64,000 nucleotides of DNA from Rapana venosa (GCA_028751875.1 CM054158.1:15783973-15847972); one strand, 5' to 3'; counted from the stretch's first letter, positions 42,401-54,588 are shown. Made by a program: numbers and translations. Notes: a model not told the origin generated them from the sequence alone.

Positions 42401-44600
42401 CACCAAATACAATGGCTGGAAAGCCAGAGGTGAACCAAGGAGACGATGGAGCGACTCCGTGGCTGACACCTGCGACCCCATGACCTGTCACTACATCAAG
42501 CCTCCCGCCTAGCTGCAGACAGACGTCTGTGTCTCCCCGCGACGCCGAAGGGCACCAGCGGAAGATGAAAGAAGAAAAGAAGAAGATTCTAGAAATTGGG
42601 GTAAGTCATTTACATAGATTGAAAATAGAAGTGGACCCAATATTGACCCCTTTTGGTACTCCTTTTTTAATAGGTATAGTTCTGATGTTTGATTATTTGC
42701 AGTTACTACTGCTGCCCATTCGACAAAAAACTTTTTAAAAGATTTTATCATTTCTGGTGTTAGTTTATACAAGTGAAGTTTACGCAATAATAGGGAATGA
42801 TTGATTACATCAAATGCTTTTTCAAAGTCAACAAAAAAAAGGCCTGTATATTTATTTTCATTGATGTTGTGTAGGGACTGTCTGTAATTTTTGTAAGAGT
42901 TGTGTGACAGGAATAGTTTTACGAAAACCTGACTGATCTTCATTTAATAGATTGTTGTTTACAAGTAGGAATATACGGATTTTTTTGGGTATGTTTTAAA
43001 AGGTTTAGATAAGACAGCAGAATTGAAATTGGTCTGTAATTTGAAGGACAAGCAGTAAACACCTGATTTGTGGACTGGTTGATTTTTGCCTTTTTTAAAT
43101 ATGGAGAAGTTGTTTTTCTCTATGCACAAGTTTTACAAGTATGTCAGTGTTCAGTATAACTTGACCACAAAGCTTTAAATTTTTCTTCCATCTAGATTGT
43201 CTAAACCAAAGTGTTCTGGGAACTTTTTTGAAGAGACAGGCTTTCCAAGACATCTGTGGGTTGTCATTGGCAGTAGTTAAATGGGGAAATTTTATTTCTT
43301 TGATTCGATATATTGTTTCTAAGTAATGGAGATCATTTTCACTTAAATTGTCATTTGATATTACTTTTTCGGCAATGTTTGAGAAGTGGTTGTTCAAATT
43401 CATCAGCTGATATATCGGTAACTGTCTGTTGACTTTTGATAAAGGTTTATTACATAATGTATTGATGGCTTTCCATACTTGTCGAGAGTCGGTAGTTGAA
43501 ATTTAACAACTTTTGAATGTAATCACGTTTTGATTGCGTTTTAGTGAAGTTACTTTGTTCTTTGGTGCTCTGAACTGCAAATTTTTGAACCATGTGTTTT
43601 CAAATAGTCTCTTAGGTGTATTTCGGATTCTATGTCTTTTGTTATCCAAGGTGGTTTGATTTTTTCTTGAACTCTTTTTTTATGAAGGGGCATGTTTTGT
43701 CGTATACTGAAGTCAAAGTCCTAATCCAAAATTCAGCAGCTTCATCAGGGTTTTCGGATTTGGTATATGTCATGTAATGGCGAGTTTTTTCAAGTCTGAA
43801 AGGAAATCTTGCTCGGTTAAAGGTTTTAAAATTTCCCGTAAAAATAGTTTTAGCCCTACTTTAGGTATTTTGTTTCGATTTTTAACCAAGGTAAAGCACA
43901 GGATTATGATCACTGCATCCACGTGAGGGAGCACATACTTCTCTTATGTGTTGTTTTGTAGTAGTGTAGATATGATCTATTAATGTTCTAGAGTTATTTG
44001 TTATCCAAGTTGGTCTTTTCTATTAGTTGTTCTAGGCTAAACATTAGTAATGTTGTGGCTCCATTTTGGTTTAGGTTTTTAATAAGTCTATGTTAAAATA
44101 CCCAAGAATAATTGTTTCATTGGTTTAAAGTGTTACCTCGTCCATAAGGGAGTTGAATTTTCTTAGCCAGTCTCGGTTTCTGAAGGATTTCTGTATATAA
44201 AACCTTTTTAATATTGGTCTAAATTTTTTTTAATTTTTTTCAACCCACATAGACTCAATGTCATAAACCTCAGGTTATATTCTTCTTTTTCAATGACGAA
44301 TGCATATTTTGTAAGTAACCCGGTGTAATTGGTTTTAGGATCTTCACGAAGATTTGTACCCCGGAAATTCAGTGGCACTGTAACATTTGGAGAAAGTCGG
44401 ATTTAGTAGACAAAACAAATTAACTGATTTCCAACTGTTGTATATATGGGTTTCATGTCACCTTTTTGTTTTGTTGCACTGTTGATATTCAGGTAGCTAC
44501 TCGGAGGCCTGTTTGTTGGCCATTTGTTGAAGTTTGAGAAATAATATGTAGATTGATTGCTAATTTATTTATATTTTCTTGTCGTAAATTTAAGTAACTA
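39493..44600 (-). mobile_element. LINE family C (Jockey/CR1-like), split by LINE B
   Basis: On the - strand, from high to low coordinates: endonuclease remnants (IILGYFNIDLLK at about 44070-44115, where GDFN is usual; then a GCSDHN-like block near 43910), a linker (PPWITKDIES near 43650), and an RT with QSGFRK (42930), YTGLFFVDFEKAFDVINHSL (about 42790-42850) and SILGPLLFSIYVNDLPQFLE (about 42610-42670). LINE B interrupts the RT here. Then come the catalytic FADDTSLYCSDSDPHRL (40570-40620), RVIEEVDSHRILGVIIDKNL (about 40350-40410) and LPIVDYASSLWDSCSDTNLK (about 40170-40240), followed by a 3' UTR to 39493. Frameshifts occur. The cut lies a few codons before FADD, so the element was killed at the latest by that insertion. 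Confidence 0.85.
40632..42597 (+). mobile_element. LINE family B, 5'-truncated, inserted in LINE C, with 12-bp TSD
   Basis: Perfect ATTCTAGAAATT repeats at 40632-40643 and 42586-42597 flank the insertion (40644-42585). It begins in the linker between endonuclease and RT (WWNQEVKEAIKEKKQLYKAW) and continues with RRHSNRVVKASKEKSW, FFKSVKTMRV, the RT block from CPIVVPIWKKKGSKRDCSTY through AQFGFRKGRGCTDVIFALRQ, VFVDQEKAFDRVNRDKLWKI and SGVRKGCVLSPLLFVIYID (41230-41790), and, after a shift, ITKTEVMSVSRNPGKLDI (41900-41960). The FADD motif appears as LFADDQ near 41800 (shifted). The end has a GATGAAAGAAGAAAAGAAG tail. Two or more frameshifts; inactive. Confidence 0.9.
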
Positions 44601-44848
44601 TCAAAAAAAGACCCGTTTAGAGGTTTCTATTCAATATTCAAACAGAGAATATAATATGAAATGAAGGAACACCCAATAAACGAAACAATATAAAAGGTCA
44701 ATTTCAAAAGCGCTCTGGATCTGCAAAAATCGATCTGTTATATCAACAGTAATATAAATTCCAGTCCCCTTTTATTTCATACACTAAATGGAGAAACAAA
44801 GTATACCACACGTACATTAAAGTGTAGAATATTTTGTAAAGAAATACA
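44600..44848. other. End of contig 2, unassigned
   Basis: AT-rich sequence, possibly the 5' end of LINE C or flank. It is matched, with many errors, by about 62920-63120 in contig 3, which then continues past it. Confidence 0.4.
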
Positions 44849-45348
44849 NNNNNNNNNNNNNNNNNNNNNNNNNNNNNNNNNNNNNNNNNNNNNNNNNNNN
44901 NNNNNNNNNNNNNNNNNNNNNNNNNNNNNNNNNNNNNNNNNNNNNNNNNNNNNNNNNNNNNNNNNNNNNNNNNNNNNNNNNNNNNNNNNNNNNNNNNNNN
45001 NNNNNNNNNNNNNNNNNNNNNNNNNNNNNNNNNNNNNNNNNNNNNNNNNNNNNNNNNNNNNNNNNNNNNNNNNNNNNNNNNNNNNNNNNNNNNNNNNNNN
45101 NNNNNNNNNNNNNNNNNNNNNNNNNNNNNNNNNNNNNNNNNNNNNNNNNNNNNNNNNNNNNNNNNNNNNNNNNNNNNNNNNNNNNNNNNNNNNNNNNNNN
45201 NNNNNNNNNNNNNNNNNNNNNNNNNNNNNNNNNNNNNNNNNNNNNNNNNNNNNNNNNNNNNNNNNNNNNNNNNNNNNNNNNNNNNNNNNNNNNNNNNNNN
45301 NNNNNNNNNNNNNNNNNNNNNNNNNNNNNNNNNNNNNNNNNNNNNNNN
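44849..45348. other. Assembly gap, 500 N
   Basis: Exactly 500 undetermined bases, a fixed-size spacer. Sequences on both sides are copies of each other, so the true distance could even be negative. Confidence 0.99.
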
Positions 45349-45458
45349 ATTTTTTTTTGTTGTTTTTCTTTTTCCCAAAAACGCCCCCCATTTTCCAGTT
45401 TTTCCCTCTTGGGGTCCAGCCCTTGCCAACAGGGTTTTCTTTTTATTCGGGACCTCTT
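45349..45458. other. Start of contig 3, unmatched
   Basis: A noisy 110-base stretch with homopolymer runs that does not match the sequence before 30551. Likely low-quality contig end. Confidence 0.5.
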
Positions 45459-46100
45459 GTAGCTGGCATAAATTCTTCTACGGCTTCATCTGTGCATCTG
45501 ATGTAGGGCGTATGCCTGTACTATAGTTATGTTAAAGGGTTGCTCTCAGGCGATGGTAATAAGTCTGCTGGACACAGGCTGACGCTCAGACGGTGTCACG
45601 GTGTCTTGTGAACGAGAAACCCCACGCCGTGTTCATGTTATCCTGTTTTCCACTTAGTATAATTTGTGGTCTTCCTGGGTCGTTGTTTTCCCCATGTTTT
45701 TCCATCTGACTTCGCAGAGCCCAGGATGTGCCAATGATATCTGGACATCTCATGTGTCAGTTCTTCCATTTTGCCTGCAGCTCTTAGTGTCCCGTACATT
45801 CCATGTGCCAATGATGGTGTTGTTTCTGCACGAATTTTGCTGCTTATTACTCAGTAGCATACTTACGACATCTTCCTGATGAGCAACAGAAGCGCGTCCT
45901 TGGTAACCCGGGCGACGACCGATCCGGTATGGAGATTCTGGCTGTCTTTGTCATTGGTGTATCTTGGGCAAATCAAACCTGGCGGAGCCCATCCCTCTCC
46001 AGGTCGGATTTTTTGGTTGGGTTTACTCCCCACATGTGGCAGGTGGTACTGGGTTACATGGTTACCAGTAGCAGAGGGAGTCTCTGACCTGACCATATAT
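45459..46100 (-). mobile_element. LINE D 5' end (second allele)
   Basis: Corresponds to 30551-31205 with small indels: leader and start of the endonuclease region. No complete frame. The rest of the element lies outside contig 3. Confidence 0.8.
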
Positions 46101-46204
46101 ACAAAAACGAAGAAACAGAAACAACAACAAAGAAGAAACAACAACAGCAAAACACAAAACAACCAAAAATACAAACAGCAAAGGGTGGGAACAAATAATG
46201 CCAC

Positions 46205-46207
46205 CCC

Positions 46208-46253
<46 letters not shown>

Positions 46254-46275
46254 GTGTTGTAGTGTGTGGAGAGAG

Positions 46276-46313
<38 letters not shown>

Positions 46314-46491
46314 TGGATAGATAATAGATGGATATATCGATAGATGGATAGATAGATAGATACCCTCGTGCCACCCTCACATGCACACACATACACATGC
46401 ACGCACACTCACCCAACCTGCTGCACGCGTCTCGCTCCCACGTGAACACACACACAACGCACGCGCGCGCACACACACACACTTACGCACG

Positions 46492-46543
<52 letters not shown>

Positions 46544-46745
46544 GAGCATTTTTATGAAAAAAACAAATGCACTGCTTAAGCAATGTACCATCGAAAATAA
46601 AAGTTTGACTTTGACTTTCACTTTGACTCACACACACACATCACACACAACACACACACACACATACACACACTCACAAACACACACACTCACAAACACA
46701 ACACACACACACACACACACACACACAACACACCACACTCACACA

Positions 46746-46795
<50 letters not shown>

Positions 46796-47035
46796 ACACA
46801 CACTCACATACACACACACACACTCACAAACACACACACACTCACACAACACACACACACAAGCACACAAACACACAAACACACACACACACCACACACA
46901 CACACACACCCACACACACACACACACACCACAACACTCACACACACTCCACACACTCACACAAACACAACACACACACATACACACATCAAAACGCTCA
47001 CCCCCCCCCCACCCCCCCCCCACCCCACACACACA
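46205..47035. repeat. (GA)n, (GATA)n and (CA)n tract
   Basis: Counterpart of 31320-32240, more regular here, including the embedded dispersed repeat (about 46550-46625: ACCATCGAAAATAAAAG, TTGACTTTGACTTTC). Frames are artefacts. Confidence 0.9.
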
Positions 47036-47039
47036 CACA

Positions 47040-47430
47040 CAGAGGGACTTGTGGCTAAAGTGTTGCGCGATGTGTTGGTCATCTAATGGCCTGGAGTTCG
47101 AGCCCAGCTTGTAGCCGCCAGCAAGATGGCCATCCCCAGGCACTGCCCACCTCCACTGCACCCCACCCCGCGACAGTCGTTTGGTCAGACTTTACCTCCA
47201 GGCCCTGTTTGCAAACGCACTTAAAACGTTTTGCCGACACGTCCAAATCTGCTTTGCACTTCGAAGTGAAGGCCATTAAATGTTGTGCCACTGGAACAGA
47301 TTGCAAAATTGATAACTCGCGTGAACACGGGGACTGAAAGCAACACATTGGAGCTCAGTTTGTATTCCTCGAAATGAAAAAATATAAATGTAAAATGAAA
47401 AAACCACAAGAAAAAATGCAATAGAGAGAA
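47040..47430 (+). mobile_element. tRNA-derived SINE, second family (second allele)
   Basis: Same insertion as 32245. Here the tRNA-like head is better preserved: TGGCTAAAGTGTTGCGCG (A-box) and GGAGTTCGAGCCC (B-box) about 35 bases apart. Confidence 0.75.
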
Positions 47431-47910
47431 AGAAATATGTGTGTGTGTGTGCTTGTGTGTATGTGTTAGTGTGTATGTATGTGTGTATTAGTGCTTGTGT
47501 GTGTATGTATGTGTGTGTTTAGTGTTTGTGTGTGTATGTATGTGTGTGTTTGTGCGTATTATGTGTATGTGTGTTAGTGTTTGTGGTGTATGTATGTGTA
47601 TGTTTGTGTGTGTATGCATGTGTGTTTTAGTGTTTGTGTGTGTATGTATGTGTGTTAGTGTTTGTGTGTGTATGTATGTGTGTTAGTGTTTGTGTGTGTA
47701 TGTATGTGTGTTAGTGTTTGTGGTGTATATATATGTGTGTGTTAGTGTTGTGTGTGTATGTATGTGTGTGTTTGTGTGTGTATGTATGTTTGTGTTTGGT
47801 GTGTGTATGTATGTGCGTGTTGATGTGTGTATGTATTTTGTTGTGTGTGTGTATGTACGTGTGTGTTAGTGTTTGTGTGTATGTATGTGTGTGTTAGTGT
47901 TTGTGTGTGT
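47430..47910. repeat. (GT)n / (GTAT)n tract
   Basis: Counterpart of 32640-33150 with somewhat different repeat numbers. Confidence 0.9.
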
Positions 47911-47964
47911 ATGCCCTGTATCTATTTGCATTCACTATGGGGGGTTTTTTGGGTTGATTTACAG

Positions 47965-48265
47965 GTTTCAGACTGGAATGATGCTGAAGTGGGAGGGATG
48001 TCAGCCCAACTCCCTTGCTGTCTAAGCTTGGAGTGTGGTCATGGTGCAGCCACCAGGGCTGCAGGCTCTCCTGCACTAAGCTATCATCAGTGCCCGGTGT
48101 CCATCACTGTAAGCAGTTCCCCAAGAGCTTTCTCCTTCGGACACGTTCCTGTTTGCAAGAATGAGAGGTGTGTGTACAAGGCGCACAACGCCAACTTGTG
48201 TAGCTGACCCACACACAGCCAGAAACTGGAAAGAAAGAACGAATAAAAGCTCAGCTCCAGTCGTG
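47965..48265 (+). other. Candidate terminal exon (second allele)
   Basis: The acceptor (ATTTACAG ending at 47964), the 144 bases to the GTAAGC (48109) and the AATAAA (48242-48247) are as in contig 2. The region after the 144 bases has small indels that shift the long overlapping frames, so those frames are not conserved, while the short phase-1 reading G-F-R-L-E-stop is. Confidence 0.3.
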
Positions 48266-48331
48266 CCCGGGTTTAGTTTGGTTTTCAGTTGCCATGGTCT
48301 GGATGAATGAACATGTCACTATGCACACCAG

Positions 48332-48393
<62 letters not shown>

Positions 48394-48467
48394 CAGACAG
48401 ACACAGACACAGACAGACAGAGAGACATACAGACTAATAGAGACTAATGTCTGTCTGTCTATAAATA

Positions 48468-48519
<52 letters not shown>

Positions 48520-48780
48520 CGCGCGCTATTACTTTTACCCTTGAACACACTCTTTCTCTTCTCTCTTCCTCTGTCTGTCTGTCCGTTTGTTTGTCTATCT
48601 GTCTGTCTATGTCTCTTCCTCTCTCACTCTGTCTGCGTGTCTATCTCTCTCTCTGCCTCTGCCTATCTGTCTGTCTGTCGCTTTCTCTGCCTCTGCTTAT
48701 CTGTCTGTCTGTCTCTCTCTGCCTCTGTCTGTCTGTCTGTCTCTCTCTCTCTGCCTCCGTCTGTCTGTCTGTCTCTTAAT
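48332..48780. repeat. (GA)n, (GT)n and (CTGT)n blocks
   Basis: Simple repeats matching 33558-34018; the GT run (48473-48516) is longer here. Confidence 0.95.
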
Positions 48781-48784
48781 TGTG

Positions 48785-49100
48785 CACAAGCATCGTGGAT
48801 ATAAACGGTGATGTGTGCATGCATGCCCCAGACAGGTCTTTAATGGCTGTAAATCTTCACGCCCGCCTTTGATGGCTCACCGCAGCAGCAGGGGGACGGC
48901 TGACATGCATAGACCCAGCATGCCGCATGCATTAAACACTTGCGCTGAGCTGTGAATAATAATGACCGCTGCTGACATGCAGAGGAAGGCGCGGGGACAG
49001 GAGACGGGGGAAGGGGCCTGCACTGGAGACAGTCTTCATTGCACTGGGCTGTCTGGGAGAGCGGGGCTTCAGTCCGGTGATCGTGACGGCAACGCTGTAA
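48785..49100. other. Conserved unassigned sequence
   Basis: Near-identical to 34025-34340. No coding frame that holds in both copies. Confidence 0.4.
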
Positions 49101-49102
49101 AC

Positions 49103-49229
49103 AACCCCTTTTACACCCCTTTTACACCCCCTTTTACACCCCCTTTTACACCCCTTTTACACCCCCTTTTACACCCCTTTTACACCCCCTTTTAGCACTC
49201 ATTTTCAGAAGGTCACTCACAGCAAATGA

Positions 49230-49319
<90 letters not shown>

Positions 49320-49372
49320 CCTACCTACCTACCTACCTATCTATCTATACATACAAACACACACACCTATAT

Positions 49373-49453
<81 letters not shown>

Positions 49454-49480
49454 ATATATGCTATATTATGTGATATATAG
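49103..49480. repeat. 12-bp minisatellite, (ATCT)n and (AT)n
   Basis: TTTTACACCCCC units (49108-49192), ATCT run (49231-49347), then AT-rich sequence (49368-49455) at the place where contig 2 has the 5S-derived SINE. Confidence 0.9.
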
Positions 49481-49497
49481 CTAATACCATGCACTTG

Positions 49498-49930
49498 GTT
49501 TGGTTGCGGTAAACGGTCACTTTGGCACATCACAATGCCCCCAACGTGGAACACTTGTTGTCATTTACTTCTGTTTGCGTTCCAAGATCTGTGATCTGCT
49601 GGCCCGGGTTCGAATCTCGTTCAAGAGGATTTTTCCTCTGGAGTTAACATCTGTGACGACTTTACTCTCCCCAAAAGTCTTTTGGACGAGACCATAAACC
49701 GAGGTCCCGTGTGTGAACGTACGCAGAACATCTTGCGCACACGTTAAAACCCGTTCTGCTTTTCGAAAGAGTAGGCCATTGGAACGGATGAGAAAATTAA
49801 AAAAACTGCACACACACGGGGACTGGATGACAAAAGCACATGAGTGCTTGGTTTGGTTGCGGTAAACGGTCACTTTGGCACATCACAATGCCCCCAATGT
49901 GCAACACTTTTTGTCACTTACTTCTGTTGG
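49498..49930 (+). mobile_element. SINE with tRNA-like B-box (second allele)
   Basis: Counterpart of 35040. Shows GGCCCGGGTTCGAATCTCG (49601-49619) and GGACGAGACCATAAACCGAG (49683-49702). The TTTGGTTGCGGTAAACGGTC piece occurs at 49498 and again at 49852, a direct repeat of more than 40 bases that brackets the element. Confidence 0.65.
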
Positions 49931-50283
49931 CGTTTCAACATTCCACTATCCTAGAAATAAAAGAATAAATGAATAAATAGAACATGGGGGATAAAGATTT
50001 GTATCGTGTTGAAATAAACTAGAAAGGACAACCAGTGCGTAAGCAAATTTTCTGAACGAAAAAATATAAAGGAACATAAAATACAAAACCCACTAACTAA
50101 AGCAGTAAAGCAAAGCGTATAAACCTAATAAAACTGGATGTTTTCAGGAAACAGTTTCTTTGCTTCTCAACACACTGCTCAACAAAACCACTGGGCTGAC
50201 TGGGCAATATTTGTTGGAGCATATGTCTGCTGCATTTCTGACCAACATGTAGGAATTGAAATACTAACAAAACTGTATTACCT

Positions 50284-51030
50284 TACTAGCCCCCATGACG
50301 CAGTGGTTAGCGCTTGGGATTTCGGACTGGAAGATCGCGGATTCGAGTCCCATAAGAGTCATACGGATTTTTCGGACTCGGGCCGGCTCCTACCCAGAGT
50401 GAGTGTACTGTGGGCTCAGTGGGAAGACTAGGACCACACAGTCGAGCTTTATCCACTTAACGGATGCAAGTTTGAGAGTGCTGCTCAAGCTACTTGACCA
50501 GCACTGCAGGTGTCTGTATCTCTCGGGCCCGGTTGACGCCGGAGGTATATTATGATAGTAATAATAATAATAATAATTTATGGAATTTATATAGCGCTGA
50601 ATCTTGTAAAGCAACAAATCAAAGCGCTCATATTTCATTTCATACCACTTTAAGTCACGGCAGATTTCTCTCCGTGAAATTCGGGCTGCTCTCCCCGGGG
50701 AGAGCGGGAGAACGCGTCGCCACTTAGCGCTGCGCCACCCTTTTCACCCTTTTTTTTTTTTTTTTTTTTTCTTCATGTCTGCAACTGTATTTGTTTCCCT
50801 ATCAGAGTGACTTTTTTCTAAGAATTTTGCCAGGGACAACTCTCTTGTTGCCGTGGGTTCTTTTACGTGCGCTAAATAATTAGGTGTAACACACGGGACC
50901 TCGGTTTATCGTCTCATCCGAAACCCTGTCAAGTAGTCTCAAAGCACATGCACCTCAACAGCAGCATCATTACGTCATCCTCATTATCATTGATCATCAT
51001 GCAATAAAAAAGCCTCTGATTCGGTGGTCC
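50284..51030 (+). mobile_element. tRNA-derived SINE, third family, interrupted by another SINE
   Basis: The head (50284-50355) has TGACGCAGTGGTTAGCGC and GGATTCGAGTCCC, good A- and B-boxes. The body breaks at about 50540 and resumes near 50930, with the intervening 0.39 kb being a minus-strand SINE of the first family. Matches 35853-36240, where the element is uninterrupted. Confidence 0.75.
50545..50930 (-). mobile_element. tRNA-derived SINE, first family, copy 3 (contig 3 only)
   Basis: Begins with an (ATA)n tail and GGAATTTATATAGCGCTG (50581-50598), the same 3' end as copy 2, and continues to GTCTCATCCGAA (50913-50924). The tRNA-like head is missing, so it is 5'-truncated. Not present in contig 2. 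Confidence 0.8.
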
Positions 51031-51339
51031 CAGTTGATCTGGTCTCATTACAGTGCTGACTCAAAACTCAAGACTCAAGACTACTTTAATGTTCCCGCTA
51101 GAGAAAGGTCATTACATTACAGGTAATTAATAAGGAAACAAAACTAAGACTTAGACAGTCGTTGCTCATCCAACATTGTCCAGAACATTATGGACCGAAC
51201 ACAGATGCTGGTAACAAATGTTTACCCTGCCTAACGCCATTGTTGTTTTTGAGGAGGTTGCTTTATTTTTGGGGCTAAACCGAGAAGAATGGGGCTTTTT
51301 GGGCAGGAGCACATACACAGTACACGCAGAATATTCTGC

Positions 51340-52445
51340 CCCCGCCTTTTTTTTTCTGTCTGCACCGTTTTTTCTTTCTCTGTCGCCCCTTTTCTTTCTC
51401 TGCTGCCCCTGTTTTTTCTATCTCTGGTGCCCTGTTCTTTCATTCTCTGTCTTCCCTTTTCTTTTTCTGTCTTCCCCTTTTCTTTCTCTGCTTCCCCGTT
51501 TTTCTCTGTTTTCGTGTTCTTTCATCCCCTTTTGCTCCGTTCTTTTTTTCTCTGTCTGATCTGTTCTTTTTTCTCTGTCTGCCCCCGTTCTTTCTTCCTC
51601 TCCGCCCGTTCTTTTCCCGTCGCCCTGTTCTTTTTTTCCCTCTCTGCCCGTTCTTTTCCCCGTTTCCCCCTTTTTTTTCTACCCCGCTGCTCCCGTTTTT
51701 TCTTTTTCTGTTGATCGTGTTCTTTCATCCCTGTCTGCTCCCGTTCTTTCTTCCTCCTCGCCCTGTTCTTTCCCTGTCTCCCCTGTTCTTTCTTTCCCCC
51801 TCTGCCTTTCTTTCCCGTCCCAAGCTTTTTATCCCTGTCGCTCCCGTTCTTTCTTTTCCCGTCGATCGTTTCTTTCTATCCTGTCGCTCCTGTTCTTTCT
51901 TCCTCCCTGCCCGTTCTTTCCCTGTCTGCTCCTGTTCTTTCTCCTCTTCGCCCCGTTTTTTCCCTGTCGCCCCTGTTCTTTCTTCCCTCTCGGCCCCGTT
52001 TTTTCCCTTCTGCTCTTTCTTTTTCCTCTCGCTGCCCCGTTCTTTCCCTGTTCCCCCGTTCTTTTTTTCTCGTCTGCCTCTGTTTTTTTCTCTTCGCCCC
52101 GTTCTTTCTTCTCTGTCGCCTCTGTTCTTTTTCTGTCTCTCCCTGTTCTTTCTTTCTCTGCTCCCCTGTTCTTTCTCTGCTCCCCTTGTTCTTTCTCTGT
52201 CTGCCCCTGTTCTTTTCTGCTCCCCCGTTCTTTCTTTCTCTTCGCCCCTGTTCTTTCTCTGCTGCCCTGTTCTTTCTCTGTCTCCCCCTTTTCTTTTTTT
52301 CTCGTCTGCCCCTTTTCTTTTCTCTGTCTCCCCCTTTTCTTTCTCTGTTCCCCCTGTTTTTTTTTCCCTGTCGCCCCTTTTTTTTTTTCTCTGTTCCCCT
52401 TTTTCTTTCTCTGTCTGTCCTTCTTTTCTCTTCTGCCCCGTTCCT
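51340..52445. repeat. Pyrimidine-rich minisatellite, expanded
   Basis: About 45 degenerate copies of a 20-25 base unit like CTGCCCCTGTTCTTTCTCTGT. Only about three copies occur in contig 2 (37056-37125). Sequence quality is low, so the count is approximate. The 257- and 249-codon frames on the two strands are artefacts. Confidence 0.85.
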
Positions 52446-52599
52446 TCCCTGACCGGATCCTTGGGAATTTCCAAACTGGTTTGAAAATAAAATGGGTCAA
52501 TCTTGGGAATGGCCGAACTATTTCGTTTACTTCTGTTTTCCCTTTTTTTCCAAAACTTTTTCTCTTTATCTTTAGAATGGTTTCTCTTATGTAGTCCAG

Positions 52600-53055
52600 T
52601 CTTTATCTGTGAGAAGGTTTCTCTGGTGTGTCAGTCACAGTGTTAGTCGTGGTCTGTGTGGAAGGGTGCCTGTGTGTTCATCACAGTGTGTAGTCTGTAT
52701 CTTGGAAAATTGGTTCCTGTGTGTGTCAGACACAGTCGTATCTGTGGAGCAGGGTGCCTGTGTGGTCAGTCCAGGTGTGTCGAGTCGTGTGAGAATGGTG
52801 CCGGTTTTGGTGTCATCACTTGTGTAGTCTGTAGTCTGGTGGAGAATGGTGCCTGTGTGTGTGTCAGTCACAGGTGGTAGTCTGAGTGAGAAGGTGCTCT
52901 TGTGTCAGTCAAGTCGGGGGTCGTGTGAGAAGGGTTTTTCTTGTGTGTGCAGCACAGCTGTGGCTGTGTGAGTGGTGTTCTTTTTGGGTGTTTGCAGTAA
53001 AGTTGCTGGGGGTCTTGTAGAAGGTTCTGGTGTTTTCAGCACAGGGTGCAGGAGG
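52600..53055. repeat. 45-bp minisatellite (second allele, degraded)
   Basis: Recognisable units with GTCAGTCACAG and GTGAGAATGGTG, about ten copies with many indels. No frame stays open, against coding of the contig 2 copy. Confidence 0.85.
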
Positions 53056-53139
53056 CAAGGGAAGGATGCTCGTATCCATCCAAATCCTCTAGCGTCCTTC
53101 CCTTCTTTTTCTGCGGGTCGCTTTTGTACCCGGGCCTTA

Positions 53140-53450
53140 TACATACACACATACATACACAATACATAAACATCAAAATAAACCACATATTTACAAAAAT
53201 ACAAACAACTACATACCTATATACATAAAACATCATACACCCCAAAATACATACATACATCATACAAACACACTACAGGCACATACATACTTACTATAAT
53301 ATATATATATATATATTATTAATATAAAATTATAAAATATATATCTATAATATACATATATACATACAAAAAATACAACAACATACACACATAAATACAT
53401 AAAAAAAACCCAATACAGACATCATGAAAACATACTACAAACATCATAGT
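53140..53450. repeat. (ACAT)n microsatellite (second allele, degraded)
   Basis: Matches 37955-38312 with many apparent errors. Confidence 0.85.
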
Positions 53451-53454
53451 TAAG

Positions 53455-54385
53455 TCAATCAAGTTAAAATTTTTTCCAGATGGTACATTGAAAACAATGC
53501 ATTTGCTTTTTTTCTCAAGCCATCTATCTAGAACAAATTTCGTATAATATACTAAGAACTACTTTTTGCATCATTAACCTTAAATTAAACCAAAAAAAAA
53601 AGGAAAAAAATCAAAAGGGAAATACTTTGAAAAAACAAATTACCAAATTTACATATACCCCCCAAACACTACTCATGCACCCCTAGCCGGCGCGCCACTC
53701 CCCACACACATTTAAAAAAAAATTTTTTTAAGAAAAAAAAAAAAAATCATAAAAGCAGACAAAAATTACTTCATTTACTGTTTCACCCTTTTTTCACGTT
53801 TTTTGTTTTAATAATAAAAAAGGTACAGGAAAAAAAACGTTAAAAAAACTGGGCTTCGTCATTACGATAAATTACCTCCAAACCCTCTCCTCTCCCCTCC
53901 ACCCCAAAAAACGTGTGCTTTTTTATCGCTCAAACTCTTCAAAGCGCTTTTTAAAAAAGATATATTCACCAAAACTATCAAAGCAAGAGAAGTCAAATAA
54001 ATTACAAAAATGATTATTTTAATAGAATACAAAATAACAAAAATCACCCCTCACCATGAGACAACAATAAAAATGACCCCCTCCCATAGACAACAACATA
54101 ACGAGAAACGAAACTTGGGAAAAGGGTGGGGTGGGAGGAGTATCAAAGGGGAAGGGGGAAAAACACCCCCAATCAAATAAGAATTAAAAAATTAAAAAAA
54201 AAAAATTATTCAAAAAATAGAACCCCTATAACGATACAGAATTCACAACCCCATAATAAACTGGACTATCAAACTAAAACAATACCCAAACTAAAACAGT
54301 ATCGCTTATAATAGTACTAATCTCATCCTAACTGCAATAAAAACAACATCCACGATAAAATCATTAAAATTACACAAGACAAAGG
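53455..54385. other. Noisy copy of 38315-39295
   Basis: Dispersed repeat and unassigned AT-rich sequence in poor quality. Nothing coding. Confidence 0.5.
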
Positions 54386-54414
54386 CATGGGGAGAGGAAG
54401 GAGAGGAGAGAGAG

Positions 54415-54484
<70 letters not shown>

Positions 54485-54538
54485 AAAAGAGAGAAGAGGG
54501 GAAAAGAGAGCGAGGACCCGAGAGAGAAAAGAGAGAGA

Positions 54539-54588
<50 letters not shown>

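Larger units (their letters stand above)
30551..44848 (+). repeat. Large duplicated block, copy 1
   Basis: Starting at GTAGCTGG (30551), this 14.3-kb stretch reappears in contig 3 from about 45459 to about 63120, in the same order and orientation: LINE D 5' end, simple repeats, SINEs, candidate exon, minisatellites, and LINE C carrying LINE B. It runs to the last base before the second gap. Nearly identical where quality is good (for example 39520-40620 against 55920-57030), with several presence/absence differences in transposons. Most likely one of two alleles. Confidence 0.9.

Noticed and set aside
44743..45429. ORFs spanning the second N gap
   Set aside because: They consist of undetermined bases.
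51711..52500. Ser/Phe/Leu-rich and Lys/Glu/Arg-rich ORFs of 220-257 codons
   Set aside because: Both come from a pyrimidine minisatellite; not open in the other allele, which has only a few units.
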